In this document: piece by piece, positions 1 through 10,273 of the stretch
Position numbering within the stretch: position 1 is the stretch's first letter
How the letters are laid out: the number at the start of each line of letters is the position of its first letter
Origin: Pseudeuparius sepicola
Taxonomy: Eukaryota; Arthropoda; Insecta; Coleoptera; Anthribidae
Direction: 5' to 3'
Length of the DNA stretch: 64,000 bases
Assembly (NCBI GenBank): GCA_963920635.1
Contig: OY987303.1
Coordinates: forward strand, 43,337,223-43,401,222
The notes under the pieces: generated by a model
Told to the model about the DNA's origin: nothing
What the model saw: the letters and a program-made list of their open reading frames with translations, nothing else
The model's database searches: none
Translations under genes and position numbers: made by a program

Positions 1-2669
1 TACAATATCGTCTCGAACAATCAGAAGACGTTTAAATGAGGCTGGTTTAAACGACAGAATAGGGCAACTGGGCATATGAAACGAACGTTTAATAAGCAGT
101 TTCTGAACAGTTTTTATCGGTATGGCGAATTTTATTTGACCTTTGTGACTTTAAAATACAACATCTGTTGACACATCGCTTGAAATGTCAGAAAAGTTCC
201 ATAGCCTACTTGAAAACATTTAACAATGACTGTGTTGCATAATAAAGTCTATAAAAACATGTTACGATATAAAACAGTGTATCTCCTTTAATAACAGAGA
301 TAATGAAGTAAACCAAAAAAGAAAATGTTGAAGAAAAATGGACCTACCGTCTAATGTCAACTGCTATATGTTTCGGTTGCTAGTATACTCCACAGGGTGA
401 TACGAATTTTCGGAAAAAAAAACATAACATTTTTGTTACACCCGGTATAAATCGAAAATGAACTTTTTATCATAAACAGCGAAAACTATGACATTGTCAA
501 GGAACCAACCTACAACGCAAAAAAAATCATTCAAATCGGATCATAAATTCAGAAAAAAAAATAGCATCAAATAAGTGGCACATTTATGATGTTGCGTTAA
601 TTTTGTCCAGGAGTTTATTTTCCTGTCTGCATTTAAATTGAAATTATATAACTCTGGTTGAGTTATTATATATTTCTAACAATAGTCATTGCTAGAACTA
701 AAACAAATAATGTACTAATGATCCTGGGCACGAAATTTTTATAAACCACTGTAGCACTTCTACCTGATGTCTCCAAATATGTTGATGCACCCTCTCTCAA
801 ATTAAAAGAAACATTTAAATACTTTCTAAAGTTGAACAATTCTCCCTGTACGAAATCACTTGGCGGAAAGCTATTAACATCGGCTCGTCGTTAAGCCGAG
901 TGAATTAATAATTGACGATTAACCGCTGCTTGACAGTCCCCTTCTAAAAAACTTATGGCAAGAATAAAAAACGATAAGCGGGAATTAAAAGAGATTATAA
1001 GAAGCGTGGGGATATTCGAGCCGGTAACACCGCTGCCGTCACGGGTGGTAAAAAAACTTGGCGCATATTTTCTGCTCAATTTGCCGGCATCTTAACGGCC
1101 TTAAGGCGCTTTTTAAATTTATCAGGAGAGTCTCTTAAGACCAGTTAGCTACGTGAGCAGGGTAGCATTTACCGAAGGTATACCCTGTTGTAAGGACGTT
1201 CCAAATCCGGGATAATTATTTGTTTGATCACCATTAGTAGGCAGTTTGTTACAAGGGTAATTTATGCTATTATTGTATTAAACATAAATAACCGAAATAA
1301 AATATCTACAGGATCGCTTTCTGTTTGTCTTGGGTACATGAAAACCAAGACCCGTAAAGTAAGAAGGTTACCGGCTAGTTTTCCCTCATTATTCCCAGGT
1401 ATACTATTTTGGTATGAAATATTTCACAAATCTATTGTTTCCGTTAAGTATAAGCAAGTTTTCAAATAGTTTTGTTTGCTTTTTAAAATTAGAATAAAGA
1501 GCTTTTGTTGACACCTAAATACATTCAGCAATGTCTGGAACTATATTATATATAGCGTTGCTACTTGTAACAGCAGCAGAGGGAGAAATAATAAGATTTT
1601 TTTAGATTTTTTTCCTACGAACCTCATAGTTGAAAACACCTGGTCCAATACGTAAAGATAAGTTGACCCCAGGACAGTCGCTATACTCATGATAATGAAA
1701 ACATTGTACAGTTGTTCACCATACCATCACGAATTAAAAATCTTTCATTTGGAAGTCTAAACAGAGCTATCAGAAAAGTGGCAAAATTCGAAACAATGAA
1801 AAAATATTTTATTAATCTCCATAAAGAGGATTTTTTAAATTAAAAGATATATAATTATAATGTTAACTATTAGTTATATATTCATATAGGGCAGTTGCGG
1901 ATATATACGATACATTTTATTGAAATGTATCGGACAAAGAGTATGAAACGCGATACATTACAGAAAAAGAAAAGAAAAATTGTAGCAGATACCGATGAAA
2001 GAAGAAAATATTTTTAAAAGAATTAAACAGTTTTGTAATTTGCTTAAATCTTTATCCTAACTTATGTTCTCTAATATTCTCTGTAATATGGCGCTTGGTG
2101 TTCACATATGGCAAATTAGATTCGGTTTTTTTGATAGCTAGTCCACAACCTTCTCAAGCTTACAAGCCCTGTGCAAACATGTGGCAACGCCGCAGCGGGA
2201 CGGTTCAATGGGTCTATGCAGTATAGAGCAGTCTGCATTTTGGCTTAGTTTATCTTTTCTAATAGATGTTCAATCTTCTTTTTAATTATAATTAAATACA
2301 TTTGTGAACTTTGTTCAATAATTGTGTACCTAAATAAGTAGGTACATTTTGTTTAACAGACAATAAAAGCAGTAACAAGTAACAAATTATACACAGAAGT
2401 ATACGTATTTATAATAAGTACGATTCCTGGTGTGGATAAGTACATTTTCGACAAATAATATGGTAAATTTGGGCAAATAGAGGGGACTAAATTTTGTTGT
2501 AAGTCGAATTTTTGTGAGAAGTTTTCGCAAAGTGCGCGATCAGGAAAATTATCTACCTTCCCTTATGGTTAAATTTTCATAAAAATACAAACAAGCGAAC
2601 AGGCAACAGCATGTTGTGAAGGAGAGTAATCTCTTCTGATTGAAATGGCAGTTAGGGTCAATTTCATAA
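1..2669. other. non-coding host DNA
   Basis: AT-rich sequence without a convincing coding region. The open frames at 891-1079 (-) and 1224-1469 (+) are short and show no domain. A small GC-richer patch at about 860-1200 contains a short hairpin. I see no RNA gene. Confidence 0.5.
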
Positions 2670-3290
2670 TACATTCAACTAAATTATCTTTTGACTTTAA
2701 CATTAGGTAATGAAACTTTTGCAACAATACTAAACAATGGTTGGATTGTTAGAAAACTCCTTTAATGTTAAAGGATACTTTAGTTTGTCTATGCAATTGG
2801 CCCTTAATCATTTTATTCTTAAATTTCCGTCCTTTGGAAAGCCCAAAACGAATACAAGTTGACCGCTTGCCGTCAAGCAAAGAAAACCTAGCTACTTCAA
2901 GTTATTAGGTATTACGATTTGACTTACAGCTAGGTATATAGCTAAGTTTTAGCTTCCCTCGACGGTTCTAGGTATCTTGAGGCTTGAAATTGTAAAGGAA
3001 CGATTCTTCACTTCGAACCTTTAGAGAAATGTTACATTTTTTTCACAAACAAAACAAATTTATAAAAAAGCTGTCGCCAGCACTTCGGGCTGTATGTTTC
3101 CACCCATAGACACACTGCCTTGTCATAGCAATCTGGCGACGATAGCACTACTCGCACTACAAAAATTTATTCTGGTAAATTTCTTGTAAAATCAACTGAC
3201 AAGCAGTGTCAGGGCACGCGACGTGGACCCGCATCCCTTGTTGCCAGTTTTCTCTACTTCAGGGCTTCTCCTAGAGTCAGCTGTGGCTAA
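2670..3290 (-). repeat. dispersed repeat, copy 1 (inverted relative to 61680-62285)
   Basis: About 600 bp whose reverse complement matches 61680-62285 along its whole length with many substitutions and small gaps. Shared blocks include GACTCTAGGAGAAGCCCTGA, GTGAAGAATCGT and GGGCTTTCCAAAGGAC. No coding capacity is evident, and the family is unknown to me. Confidence 0.7.
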
Positions 3291-4998
3291 TAATTGAGTG
3301 AAGTAATACAAAGTGGCGGGACGACTGTCAAATCTCAATGGCACCGCTCTGAGCTGATAAAAGAACAATCAAATAGGATTGATGGTTGACCAACTCTGAT
3401 TGTTACCGGGAAGATTTGACACAAGTTGGGTCTATTAAATTATTTTACTCAACTGCTGTTTCAAGGAACTGTAGTGCAGGAGTAGGTGGGAGGAAGTTTT
3501 GGACTCATATTCGTCAAAGGAGAAATGTTACAAAGTATTTAATTTGAGCTTTGCACCAGTCGTAAATTCAAAACTCTGATTTAACAGTAATAAAACATTG
3601 GTTAGGCGAAATTGGCACACTACGAGGCTCCGCCAAGCAACAAGATTCATACCGGTACAAAACGGGTATACCTTGACTAAATGCTCTAAATCGGAGCTTC
3701 TTACACACCTGATGGGGCAGGCCGAGCACCGCTATGCAGATAATGGAAGATTGATATGGGCGTGATAACGCGTACATGGGAACGGTGGCGTTTTATCTCT
3801 TCATTTACATACTAAAAGTGTGTTTTTTTTATTGATGCGGTCTGAGTCCCCGGGGGTCGTTCGACTCCGTTAATATCCCCACAGACTAACTGCTCCCACT
3901 TGCTTTGTTTTATCTGCCGCCACCGCAGCTCGCTTTGCATTTTTTCGAAATAAATTTCAGAATAATCATTTTTATGGAGTTAGGTAAAGTTCTCGCGGGG
4001 TAGGGACTGATGTATGCGTTTTAGCGGACATCTACAGCAAAATATCGCATCCACAACTTAGGTTGACTTCTGGAAGGGAGTAGATACTTACACTATACAG
4101 TGTTATCTGAAGAGTCTGTCGAGGTTCCAAAATTGTACAAGTTTCCAAATTATATTTTGTGGAAATACGGGAACACTCGCCAGATGTTCTAAAGAGTTTT
4201 TCTAAATACCTTCGTCTTGGCCTCACGTCGATTTTGCCGCTCGATGCTACTTTACAAACAAACAGGTACATAATAACATGGTGTATTTTATAGATTCCAA
4301 AATTTATTCTAAATGCTAACGCCCAGTAAACAGTTTACTATAAATTTGGGCCATACCTATTTAAGCAAAAAAGCAAATTCCAGCTGCAGCAATGCGTACA
4401 AGTCTGCAATGGCTGAAAAATGTATGGGAATAGGAAACAATAAATATAAGCCAAGTTCAACAAATAATATATTATCATGAAGACTTTGGCTTTTTCTTTA
4501 TTTTAAGTACATACTTGAAAAAATATTAAGGTATTTTTATTTGATTGCCTACTTACGAGTCTACTTATCTATCAAAAGTCGTGTAAATACGGCAGTACAC
4601 AATTTAAAATTTTAATTTGAATTGTATTTTTTAATTGATGTTTTAAACGATTAAGGTCCAATTTCTTAAACAAAAGTATGTACCCTGTAAATCTAAAGCA
4701 ACTTTTGTAACAATAGAAACATTATTTAAATATTGTTGCAAAAATTCCTGTAAGTTTATATAGAAGATACTTTTTTGAAATATAAAACTGGGCGCTGAAA
4801 ATCCTTTATTTGCCCATAGGCTAGCAAACACATTTTTGAAATAGGTTCTTAGGAACCTTACAATCTGACTTAGTATTTTTTTTTTCATTAAAAATATTTC
4901 TTAACTAAAAATATCATAATAATGTAATAAAAATAGATATAATAATAATAATACATTAATTAATATACCAGAAAATAAGTTAATATACTTAATTTAGT
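3291..4998. other. non-coding host DNA
   Basis: AT-rich sequence with short random open frames on the minus strand (3568-3777, 4032-4271, 4643-4888). None shows a recognisable domain, splice-linked neighbour or promoter. Confidence 0.45.
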
Positions 4999-5596
4999 AT
5001 GGCTCATCAGTGCACAGTACCCCACTGTAACAACTCTGGGAATTCTTTCCAAATGTTTCCAGTGCCATAGAAAGACCTAGAAAAATTAAGTTTATGAAAA
5101 AAATATATAAATGCCTGGAGACTAAATGAACGAAGTAAAATCTGCGACGTAACCTAAGGATTTATATTATTAGATTTTTTAAATATAAATGTTTGACAAT
5201 TACTATTTTTAGGTCCATTTCGGCCAAGGCTCGTTCGTTAAAAAATTAATTCTAAATCCAAATGCATGTCCATCCAGCAATATATTGTATATTTAAGGGA
5301 AAACTTCCTTTGCTCCTACTTTCACACAACAATCGGAAATAGCCGATAAAATACATTTATTAGAAGAGGATATTCCAGATTTAAAAAAAATGATTTTATG
5401 AAGACCTTTTAAAAGACTTAAACCCATTTTTTCTGAAGATCACCTTACAAATTTAGAGAGCAACAAAAATATCTTGGTTAGCAGACACCATTGAAAAGTT
5501 AATAAAATTAAAATTTGCTTGTGGGACTACGGGGTACAAATATCTACTAAAAAATAATTTTTCTTTAACATCAATTAACTTCAAAAGTTTGTTTGT
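4999..5596 (+). pseudogene. THAP/P-element-like transposase relic, 5' part
   Basis: An ATG at 4999 opens a frame resembling a THAP zinc-binding domain: two early cysteines (QCTVPHCNN), then FQMFPVP, AWRLNERSKICD, and after a GT-AG intron at 5149-5212 the closing VHFGQGSF. The intron is phase 0 and supplies the His right after the last Cys, as in THAP folds. In-frame stops follow FPVP and LSL in exon 1 and recur in exon 2, so the copy is dead. Farther on, KLKFACGTTGYKYLL resembles the region after THAP in P-element/THAP9-like transposases. The relic is cut at 5597 by the Polinton and resumes at 25437. The family call rests on motifs only. Confidence 0.6.
5591..5596. repeat. target site duplication, left (GTTTGT)
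   Basis: GTTTGT immediately precedes the Polinton terminus and is repeated at 25431-25436 immediately after it. Six base pairs is the known duplication size for Polinton integrases. Confidence 0.9.
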
Positions 5597-6498
5597 AGTA
5601 GTGAGTCAAAGCGGGTACGAGTCCAAAATGGCCGCCAAGGTCGTCGTTGTTGCGAAGTCGCGATGGGGTGTTCAAGGTCAAGGGGCGTGGCTAGAATAGC
5701 TTCAAGGTTAATTTCCGAGAACCGCTTCAAGGTTAATTTCTGGGAATTGATGTACAAGGTCAAGGGGCGTGGTTTCCTAGAATAGCTTCAAGGTTAATTT
5801 CCGAGAATCGCTTCAAGGTTAATTTCTGGGAATTGAAGGGGGGCGTGTTTAGAATAGCTTCAAGGTTTCCGCGCTTCAAGGTTGAATCGCTTCAAGGAGG
5901 CTTAGAGGTCAAAGCTAGAGTGGCTTCTGGGAATTTGGGTGGGAAGGCATTTCCATTAGCCCCACCCCTCTAGCTTTGATAAAAGACAGAGTTTGCTGTT
6001 TGGAGTTCAGTAGCCGAAGATGGCTTGCAGCAAAATGGATTTGGAAACCATCAACAAAGTTGGTTGCTTGTCTCAGAAACCGACGGTAAAGTTAGTGGAA
6101 TTGGATGAAGGCGTGCCGATGAAAATTCTCTCGGGCAAGGTGGTGCAAACGACGTTCGGGGAGACCATTTTGCTGGAGTTGGAGGAGAGTGTCGTTTTCC
6201 TGCCGAACAGAGTGACACAGGCGTTCAAACCGTGCCTCGAACATTTTTCCAGTGAAAAATACGCGTTGGTTTACAAAGGACAACTGGATATGGGAAAAAA
6301 CAAGGCCAATCAGTTTGAAATATGGTCATTGGGGGAATAGAAAATTAACATGGAATTCTTCAAATAGTAATTTGTGTTATAATCTTGTATTAGTCATAAA
6401 ACGTACTTAATAAAGGAATATAAAAGCGTCATGCCTGTGTTTGAAAATATCTCATTATTTTTAATAAAGGTTTAAACATCAGCCAGTCTTTTATTATG
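5597..6498 (+). repeat. Polinton left TIR, 902 bp
   Basis: Inverse copy of 24529-25430. I found only two differences by eye: one makes Gln versus His in the enclosed gene, the other is a G/A in the AATATAAAAGC(G/A)TC block. The outer third (about 5675-5900) holds many short subterminal repeats of the form CTTCAAGGTTAATTTC. The inner part encodes a complete small protein. Confidence 0.95.
6020..6340 (+). CDS. OB-fold-like small protein encoded in the left TIR (106 aa)
   Basis: Intact 106-residue frame wholly inside the TIR, so the element carries two divergent copies (the other at 24687-25007 on -). The central part, VPMKILSGKVVQTTFGETILLELEESVVFLPNRV, has the alternating beta pattern with KxxxTxxGxxxLLEL...FLPxR seen in a family of small arthropod mobile-element proteins. 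I infer an OB-fold, possibly single-stranded nucleic-acid binding. A TATA-like TTTGATAAAAG lies about 35 bases upstream, and AATAAA follows at about 6409. A diverged relative sits at 13586-13897. The function is not established; a role at the replicating ends is speculation. Confidence 0.7.
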   Translation: MACSKMDLETINKVGCLSQKPTVKLVELDEGVPMKILSGKVVQTTFGETILLELEESVVFLPNRVTQAFKPCLEHFSSEKYALVYKGQLDMGKNKANQFEIWSLGE

Positions 6499-7041
6499 AG
6501 TAATGATAAACTGTTGTAAATAAAACAAATAATTCAAATTCCAATCTTTATTTGCTGCAAATAAACAACAATGGTATGACTCACAAAGTAACTGGATCAA
6601 GCGATCCATAATTCGATAGCAATAAAAGACAGCAACGTACTCTGTTTAAAACGTGAAAAAATAACCCATTCATAAATAGCGGTTATGAGTCATCAGTTGC
6701 AACGCTCAATCTAAATTAAAAATTATACTACCTTAAATATTTACAGGCTACGTGCCAGTGTTTTAAACTTTATTTAAATTAAAATTAAGATTTATCCAGC
6801 GCAGACCTCGATGATTCGATGTTTATGTGGCGGTGAATTAAAGCGGGTGTGTAATAAAGTCGTTTTATTATACGAAATTATACTGTACAGAATTTATATA
6901 AACACACTTTCCCGAGGTTCGTTTAAGTGAAATCTTCACGCGCTCGGATATAAATATTTGCGGTAAACAGTTGAATAAATTCAAGGAAAATAAATTGGAA
7001 CTTATAAATATATTTTCATGTAAAGACCTGCATTCAGTCTA
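6499..7041 (+). promoter_or_regulatory. promoter and leader region of the morphogenesis gene cluster
   Basis: Non-coding AT-rich stretch between the TIR and the PLA2 gene. At 6897-6908 it has TATAAACACACT, and at 6942-6953 GCTCGGATATAA. The same pair in the same order precedes the major capsid gene (8948-8959 and 9032-9043). This suggests a shared promoter or leader module for structural genes. Confidence 0.55.
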
Positions 7042-7446
7042 ATGTTATCATTCACAGGAGACGGTTTGGTCAATACCCTTATCAGTAATCTACCAGTTGA
7101 GTTGCACGTTCCTGGATATCAATATTGCGGACCTGGAACTAAGCTAAACAAGAGATTAGCTAGGGGAGACCCTGGCATAAACCCTCTCGACGCTGCATGC
7201 AAGGAACACGACATAGAATATTCGAAATCTTCCTCTTTAGAGGATCGACATAAAGCCGATCGAGTGTTAGAAAATAAAGCTTGGCAAAGAGTTAAGTCTA
7301 AGGACGCAAAACTAGGTGAAAAGGCAGCTGCTTGGTTTGTTACTACAACAATGAAAACTAAACGCAAGTTAGGTATGGGCTTAAAAAAATCATTCAAACG
7401 CGATATAGTGAAAAAGGTTGAAAAATCATTGAAAAAAATCATTTAA
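7042..7446 (+). CDS. parvovirus-type phospholipase A2 domain protein (134 aa)
   Basis: Encodes a secretory-PLA2-like domain of the kind found in parvovirus VP1 N-termini and in adintovirus-like elements. The Ca-binding loop YCGPGT is at residues 28-33, and the catalytic His-Asp pair lies in DAACKEHD at residues 50-57 (H56, D57). Known members hydrolyse membrane phospholipids during endosomal escape of particles. The C-terminal half is Lys-rich, as expected of a core or DNA-contacting protein. It ends at a stop inside an A-rich run (7431-7438). A +1 shift there would lead straight into the next frame, so it may originally have been one protein with the downstream hydrophobic-core domain. Confidence 0.85.
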   Translation: MLSFTGDGLVNTLISNLPVELHVPGYQYCGPGTKLNKRLARGDPGINPLDAACKEHDIEYSKSSSLEDRHKADRVLENKAWQRVKSKDAKLGEKAAAWFVTTTMKTKRKLGMGLKKSFKRDIVKKVEKSLKKII

Positions 7447-7816
7447 CGGAAATCAACTTAATAATGAAAAAGGAATTAAGAAAACCACACTAGCTGCAAT
7501 TAAAGCGGCACGTTTGGCAGTTAAAAAAGTAGGTGGAAAGAATAAAGTGCGAATCCCCAGAATAATTCCTTTTGAGGCGAGCGGTGGCTTTCTTCCTTTG
7601 ATTCCAATCCTAGGTGCTTTGGGAGCTCTTGGATCGGTGGCAGGTGGTGCTAGCGCGATTGCTAAAACAGTTATCGCTGCGAAAGATATGCAGAAAAAGA
7701 TGGAAGAACAAAAACGTCATAACAAAGCGATGGAAGCAATCGGATCGGGGCTTTACTTGAGAAAAAACAAGCGAGGCTTTGGTTTATTTTTAAGGAAACA
7801 AAAAAACTCCCAGTGA
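7433..7816 (+). CDS. adenovirus core (pX/Mu)-like protein with hydrophobic GGFLPLIP segment
   Basis: The frame is open from 7433 to the TGA at 7814-7816, but no ATG occurs before about residue 60; a TTG is at 7514. A basic N-terminal part is followed by GGFLPLIPILGALGALGSVA, a glycine-rich hydrophobic segment like that of adenovirus pX and its Polinton counterparts. A helix and a GLYLRKNKRGFGLFLRKQK tail come next. The missing start and its position between PLA2 and protease suggest translation by frame shift or an ancestral fusion. A slippery heptamer A AAA AAC occupies 7801-7807, two codons before the stop. Confidence 0.55.
   Translation, partial: KKSFNGNQLNNEKGIKKTTLAAIKAARLAVKKVGGKNKVRIPRIIPFEASGGFLPLIPILGALGALGSVAGGASAIAKTVIAAKDMQKKMEEQKRHNKAMEAIGSGLYLRKNKRGFGLFLRKQKNSQ
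7801..7807 (+). promoter_or_regulatory. candidate -1 ribosomal frameshift heptamer (A AAA AAC)
   Basis: In the reading frame of the core-like protein the bases fall as cAA AAA AAC, a classical X XXY YYZ slippery site six bases before the TGA. Slipping back one base enters exactly the frame that encodes the N-terminal part of the protease. I did not identify a clear downstream pseudoknot. It could equally be a simple A deletion. Confidence 0.35.
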
Positions 7817-8170
7817 AGCTACCCAAGAGACCATTAACTAACGTTGACCTCGAAAAATTTGCCAGGAAATTAAAGTTGTCATATTTTAGAGGTGTATTCA
7901 TGAGATGCACTTCCAAGCAAACCACATGCGTATGAATCGGCAATTATTAATTTAGATGTTAAAAACAATAGAGGCACTCACTGGGTAGCATATAAAAAAG
8001 ATAATAATATTGTTGAATACTTTGATAGTTTCGGTAACTTAAAACCACCGACGGAACTTGTTAAATATTTAGGAAAAGTTAAGATTGTATATAATAACGA
8101 TGCATATCAAAAATTTAATGAAATAAATTGTGGACATCTTTGTCTCGAATTTCTTTATAAAAAGAGCTGA
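7807..8170 (+). pseudogene. adenain-like cysteine protease (PRO), frame-broken
   Basis: Polinton/adenovirus maturation protease. The N-terminal part (LPKRPLTNVDLEKFARKL to FRGVFMR) has no ATG of its own and is in a different frame from the rest. The frame changes at about 7903-7907, consistent with a net two-base loss, and the remainder runs to the TGA at 8168. The catalytic set is visible in the second part: His of GTHWVAY, Asp of YFDSFG, the Gln seven residues before the nucleophile, and Cys of NCGHLC. The active site is therefore intact while the frame is not. In relatives this enzyme processes capsid precursors. Whether recoding rescues it is unknown. Confidence 0.8.
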
Positions 8171-8190
8171 CCGACTTAAAACTATTAGTC

Positions 8191-8895
8191 ATGTCGTTGT
8201 TATTCACGTTGAAAGGCTACAACTCTGTGCTCTCGGTTGATTACAATAATTCCATTTATTTAGACCCAACTTTACAATACGGGCTAGCGTTGCTCGGGTT
8301 TTATTCATATAATACGATACCGAATATTGAGGCACCGAATAATAAATTTTATTTAATCGATCAAGCAAACGAATTGAAAGTTTTAGAAATACCCACAGGA
8401 TCTTATGAAATTGCTGCCATAGAGACAACAATAATTAAAATTTTAAGAAATCTTAACGAAATACCTGATTTTTCATTGAAAGCCAATACTAATACTCTAC
8501 AGTGTGAAATATACAGCGATAAATATACGATTGATTTTCGACCAAAAGATTCGATTGCCACATTGCTCGGCTATTCCAATCGCTTACTACCCCCACTAAG
8601 TGTCCACGCATCAGATTTACCGGTGAATATCGTCAAAACCAGAACAATACATATTGACAGCAATTTGACCTCTGGAGCATACTATAACAACAGACCTACT
8701 CATACTATTTACGAGTTTTCTCCTGAATGTAATCCGGGGGACGCCATAGACGAAACCCCCAGAAACCTACTTTACTTACCTGTCACTAAACGGGAAATAA
8801 ATAATATAACCTTATCGATTTTGGATCAAAATTTTCAGTTAGTAAATTTCCGCGGAGAAGAAATAATTGTGAGATTAGAAGTAAAACCTTTGTAA
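8191..8895 (+). CDS. minor capsid protein (penton-like, single jelly roll), 234 aa
   Basis: Intact frame in the position Polintons reserve for the minor capsid protein, between protease and major capsid. Its predicted beta-rich pattern, its length (about 230 aa) and segments such as DFRPKDSIATLLGYS and FSPECNPGDAIDETPRNLLYLPV fit the penton-like family, which forms the five-fold vertices. The last strand, IIVRLEVKPL, ends right at the stop. It starts at the ATG 8191, 20 bases after the protease stop, so the two are probably co-transcribed. Confidence 0.75.
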   Translation: MSLLFTLKGYNSVLSVDYNNSIYLDPTLQYGLALLGFYSYNTIPNIEAPNNKFYLIDQANELKVLEIPTGSYEIAAIETTIIKILRNLNEIPDFSLKANTNTLQCEIYSDKYTIDFRPKDSIATLLGYSNRLLPPLSVHASDLPVNIVKTRTIHIDSNLTSGAYYNNRPTHTIYEFSPECNPGDAIDETPRNLLYLPVTKREINNITLSILDQNFQLVNFRGEEIIVRLEVKPL

Positions 8896-8924
8896 TGGGT
8901 CTCGTTTTCGGTGAGGGTCTCACA

Positions 8925-8959
8925 TATAAAAGTGAGTTAAACCACTTTATAAACACACT
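8925..8959 (+). promoter_or_regulatory. tandem TATA boxes upstream of the major capsid gene
   Basis: TATAAAAG at 8925-8932 and TATAAACACACT at 8948-8959 lie 85-120 bases before the capsid ATG. The second motif recurs before the PLA2 gene, and the block GCTCGGATATAA (9032-9043) overlaps the start codon. Confidence 0.6.
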
Positions 8960-9042
8960 CTCGTCTGAACCTCACAAGCGTCAACCTCGCAACCTGGCGC
9001 CTACACCTAAAAGCATAAATATTTTAAAGTTGCTCGGATATA

Positions 9043-10269
9043 ATGTCGTTGGCACCAAATGTATTTGACGTGTATCAAAGTCCAAAGTATGATGAGTCAA
9101 TACAACGCATAGAAAGCCGTACTTACTATCCTTTCGTCAAGTCTTTTATGAATAATGACATCATTGAAATAACAATTAACCAGGGAGATGCTTGGTTGTT
9201 AATGTATGACGCCGCAATTTTTATTAAAGGAGAAATAAAACCTACACAAGGAGAAGGCACTTGTGAATTAGTTAATAATGCCGCGGCTTTCTTCTTCGAC
9301 TCTATATCTTACGAACTTAACGGACAAGAAGTAGATTCTGTGAGGGACCCCGACATTTTAAGCAGTATCAGAGCGTATCTTTGCTACAACCCCACCGATG
9401 AAAAACGCACCTCAAGTTGGTTGTACCCCGGGAAAAAAACTATTTTGAATAGAGATTCAACGTTTAGTGTTAGAGTTCCACTTAAACACCTGTTTGGCAT
9501 CTTTAACGATTACCAACATGCAATTTCTGGTAAACAAACAATACGGTTAACTAGAGCTCGAAATGACAAAAACTCTATATTGCTGGAACAAACACCTGGT
9601 ACAACTCCAGATCTAACGGTTGAAGTAGCCATTACTAACATCGAGCTGAAAGTAAAACATATAATACCAAACGATAAAATTAAGTATAACTTATTGCAAG
9701 CCCTCAAGAGTAATAAACCCATCTTGATACCGTTTCGCAAATGGGAGTTACATGAATTACCTAATCTGACCGTAAATGCAACCAAAGAAATATGGTCCGT
9801 TAAAACCTCTGCCACAGTAGAAAGCCCAAGGTTTGTTATTGTTGGCTTTCAGACCGACCGCAAAGAAAATTCAAAAAAGGACCCGACATACTTTGATCAT
9901 GTAAATATTTCCGACGTACGCCTTATAATAAACGGTGAATACTTTCCGTTTGAACGCTTGCGGCAAGATTTCAATAGGGATTACTTGGAAGTTTACAATA
10001 ATTACAGAGACTTCTACCCAAGCTTTATGAATACGCGCGATAAGAGCCCACTACTTAATTATGCTGACTTTAAAGACCGGGCGACGCTGTTCGTTATTGA
10101 CTGCTCACGTCGCAATGAAACAATTAAAATGAGCACTGTTGATGTTAAATTGGATATTGAGAGCTCTCAAGGATTTCCAGATAAGACCCGTGCATATTGC
10201 ATCATTATTCATGATAGAGTTGTGGAGTATTTGCCCTTGAGCGAAACTGTAAGAAGCTATATGATGTAA
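9043..10269 (+). CDS. major capsid protein (hexon-like, double jelly roll), 408 aa
   Basis: Intact 408-residue frame with the features of the Polinton double-jelly-roll major capsid protein. The N-terminal strand region is ITINQGDAWLLMYDAAIFIKGEI, followed by AAFFFDSISYELNGQEVDSVRDPDI. A second barrel region contains KPILIPFRKWELHELPNLTVNATKEIWSV, and the C-terminal NYADFKDRATLFVIDCSRRNETIK is typical of the insect branch. Trimers of this protein would build the icosahedral shell. The length agrees with insect Polintons (about 400-450 aa). It is transcribed from its own TATA region and followed after four bases by the next gene. Confidence 0.85.
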   Translation: MSLAPNVFDVYQSPKYDESIQRIESRTYYPFVKSFMNNDIIEITINQGDAWLLMYDAAIFIKGEIKPTQGEGTCELVNNAAAFFFDSISYELNGQEVDSVRDPDILSSIRAYLCYNPTDEKRTSSWLYPGKKTILNRDSTFSVRVPLKHLFGIFNDYQHAISGKQTIRLTRARNDKNSILLEQTPGTTPDLTVEVAITNIELKVKHIIPNDKIKYNLLQALKSNKPILIPFRKWELHELPNLTVNATKEIWSVKTSATVESPRFVIVGFQTDRKENSKKDPTYFDHVNISDVRLIINGEYFPFERLRQDFNRDYLEVYNNYRDFYPSFMNTRDKSPLLNYADFKDRATLFVIDCSRRNETIKMSTVDVKLDIESSQGFPDKTRAYCIIIHDRVVEYLPLSETVRSYMM

Positions 10270-10273
10270 ACAG

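Noticed and set aside
7119..7442. 107-aa minus-strand frame opposite the PLA2 gene
   Set aside because: Antisense shadow of a well-supported gene.
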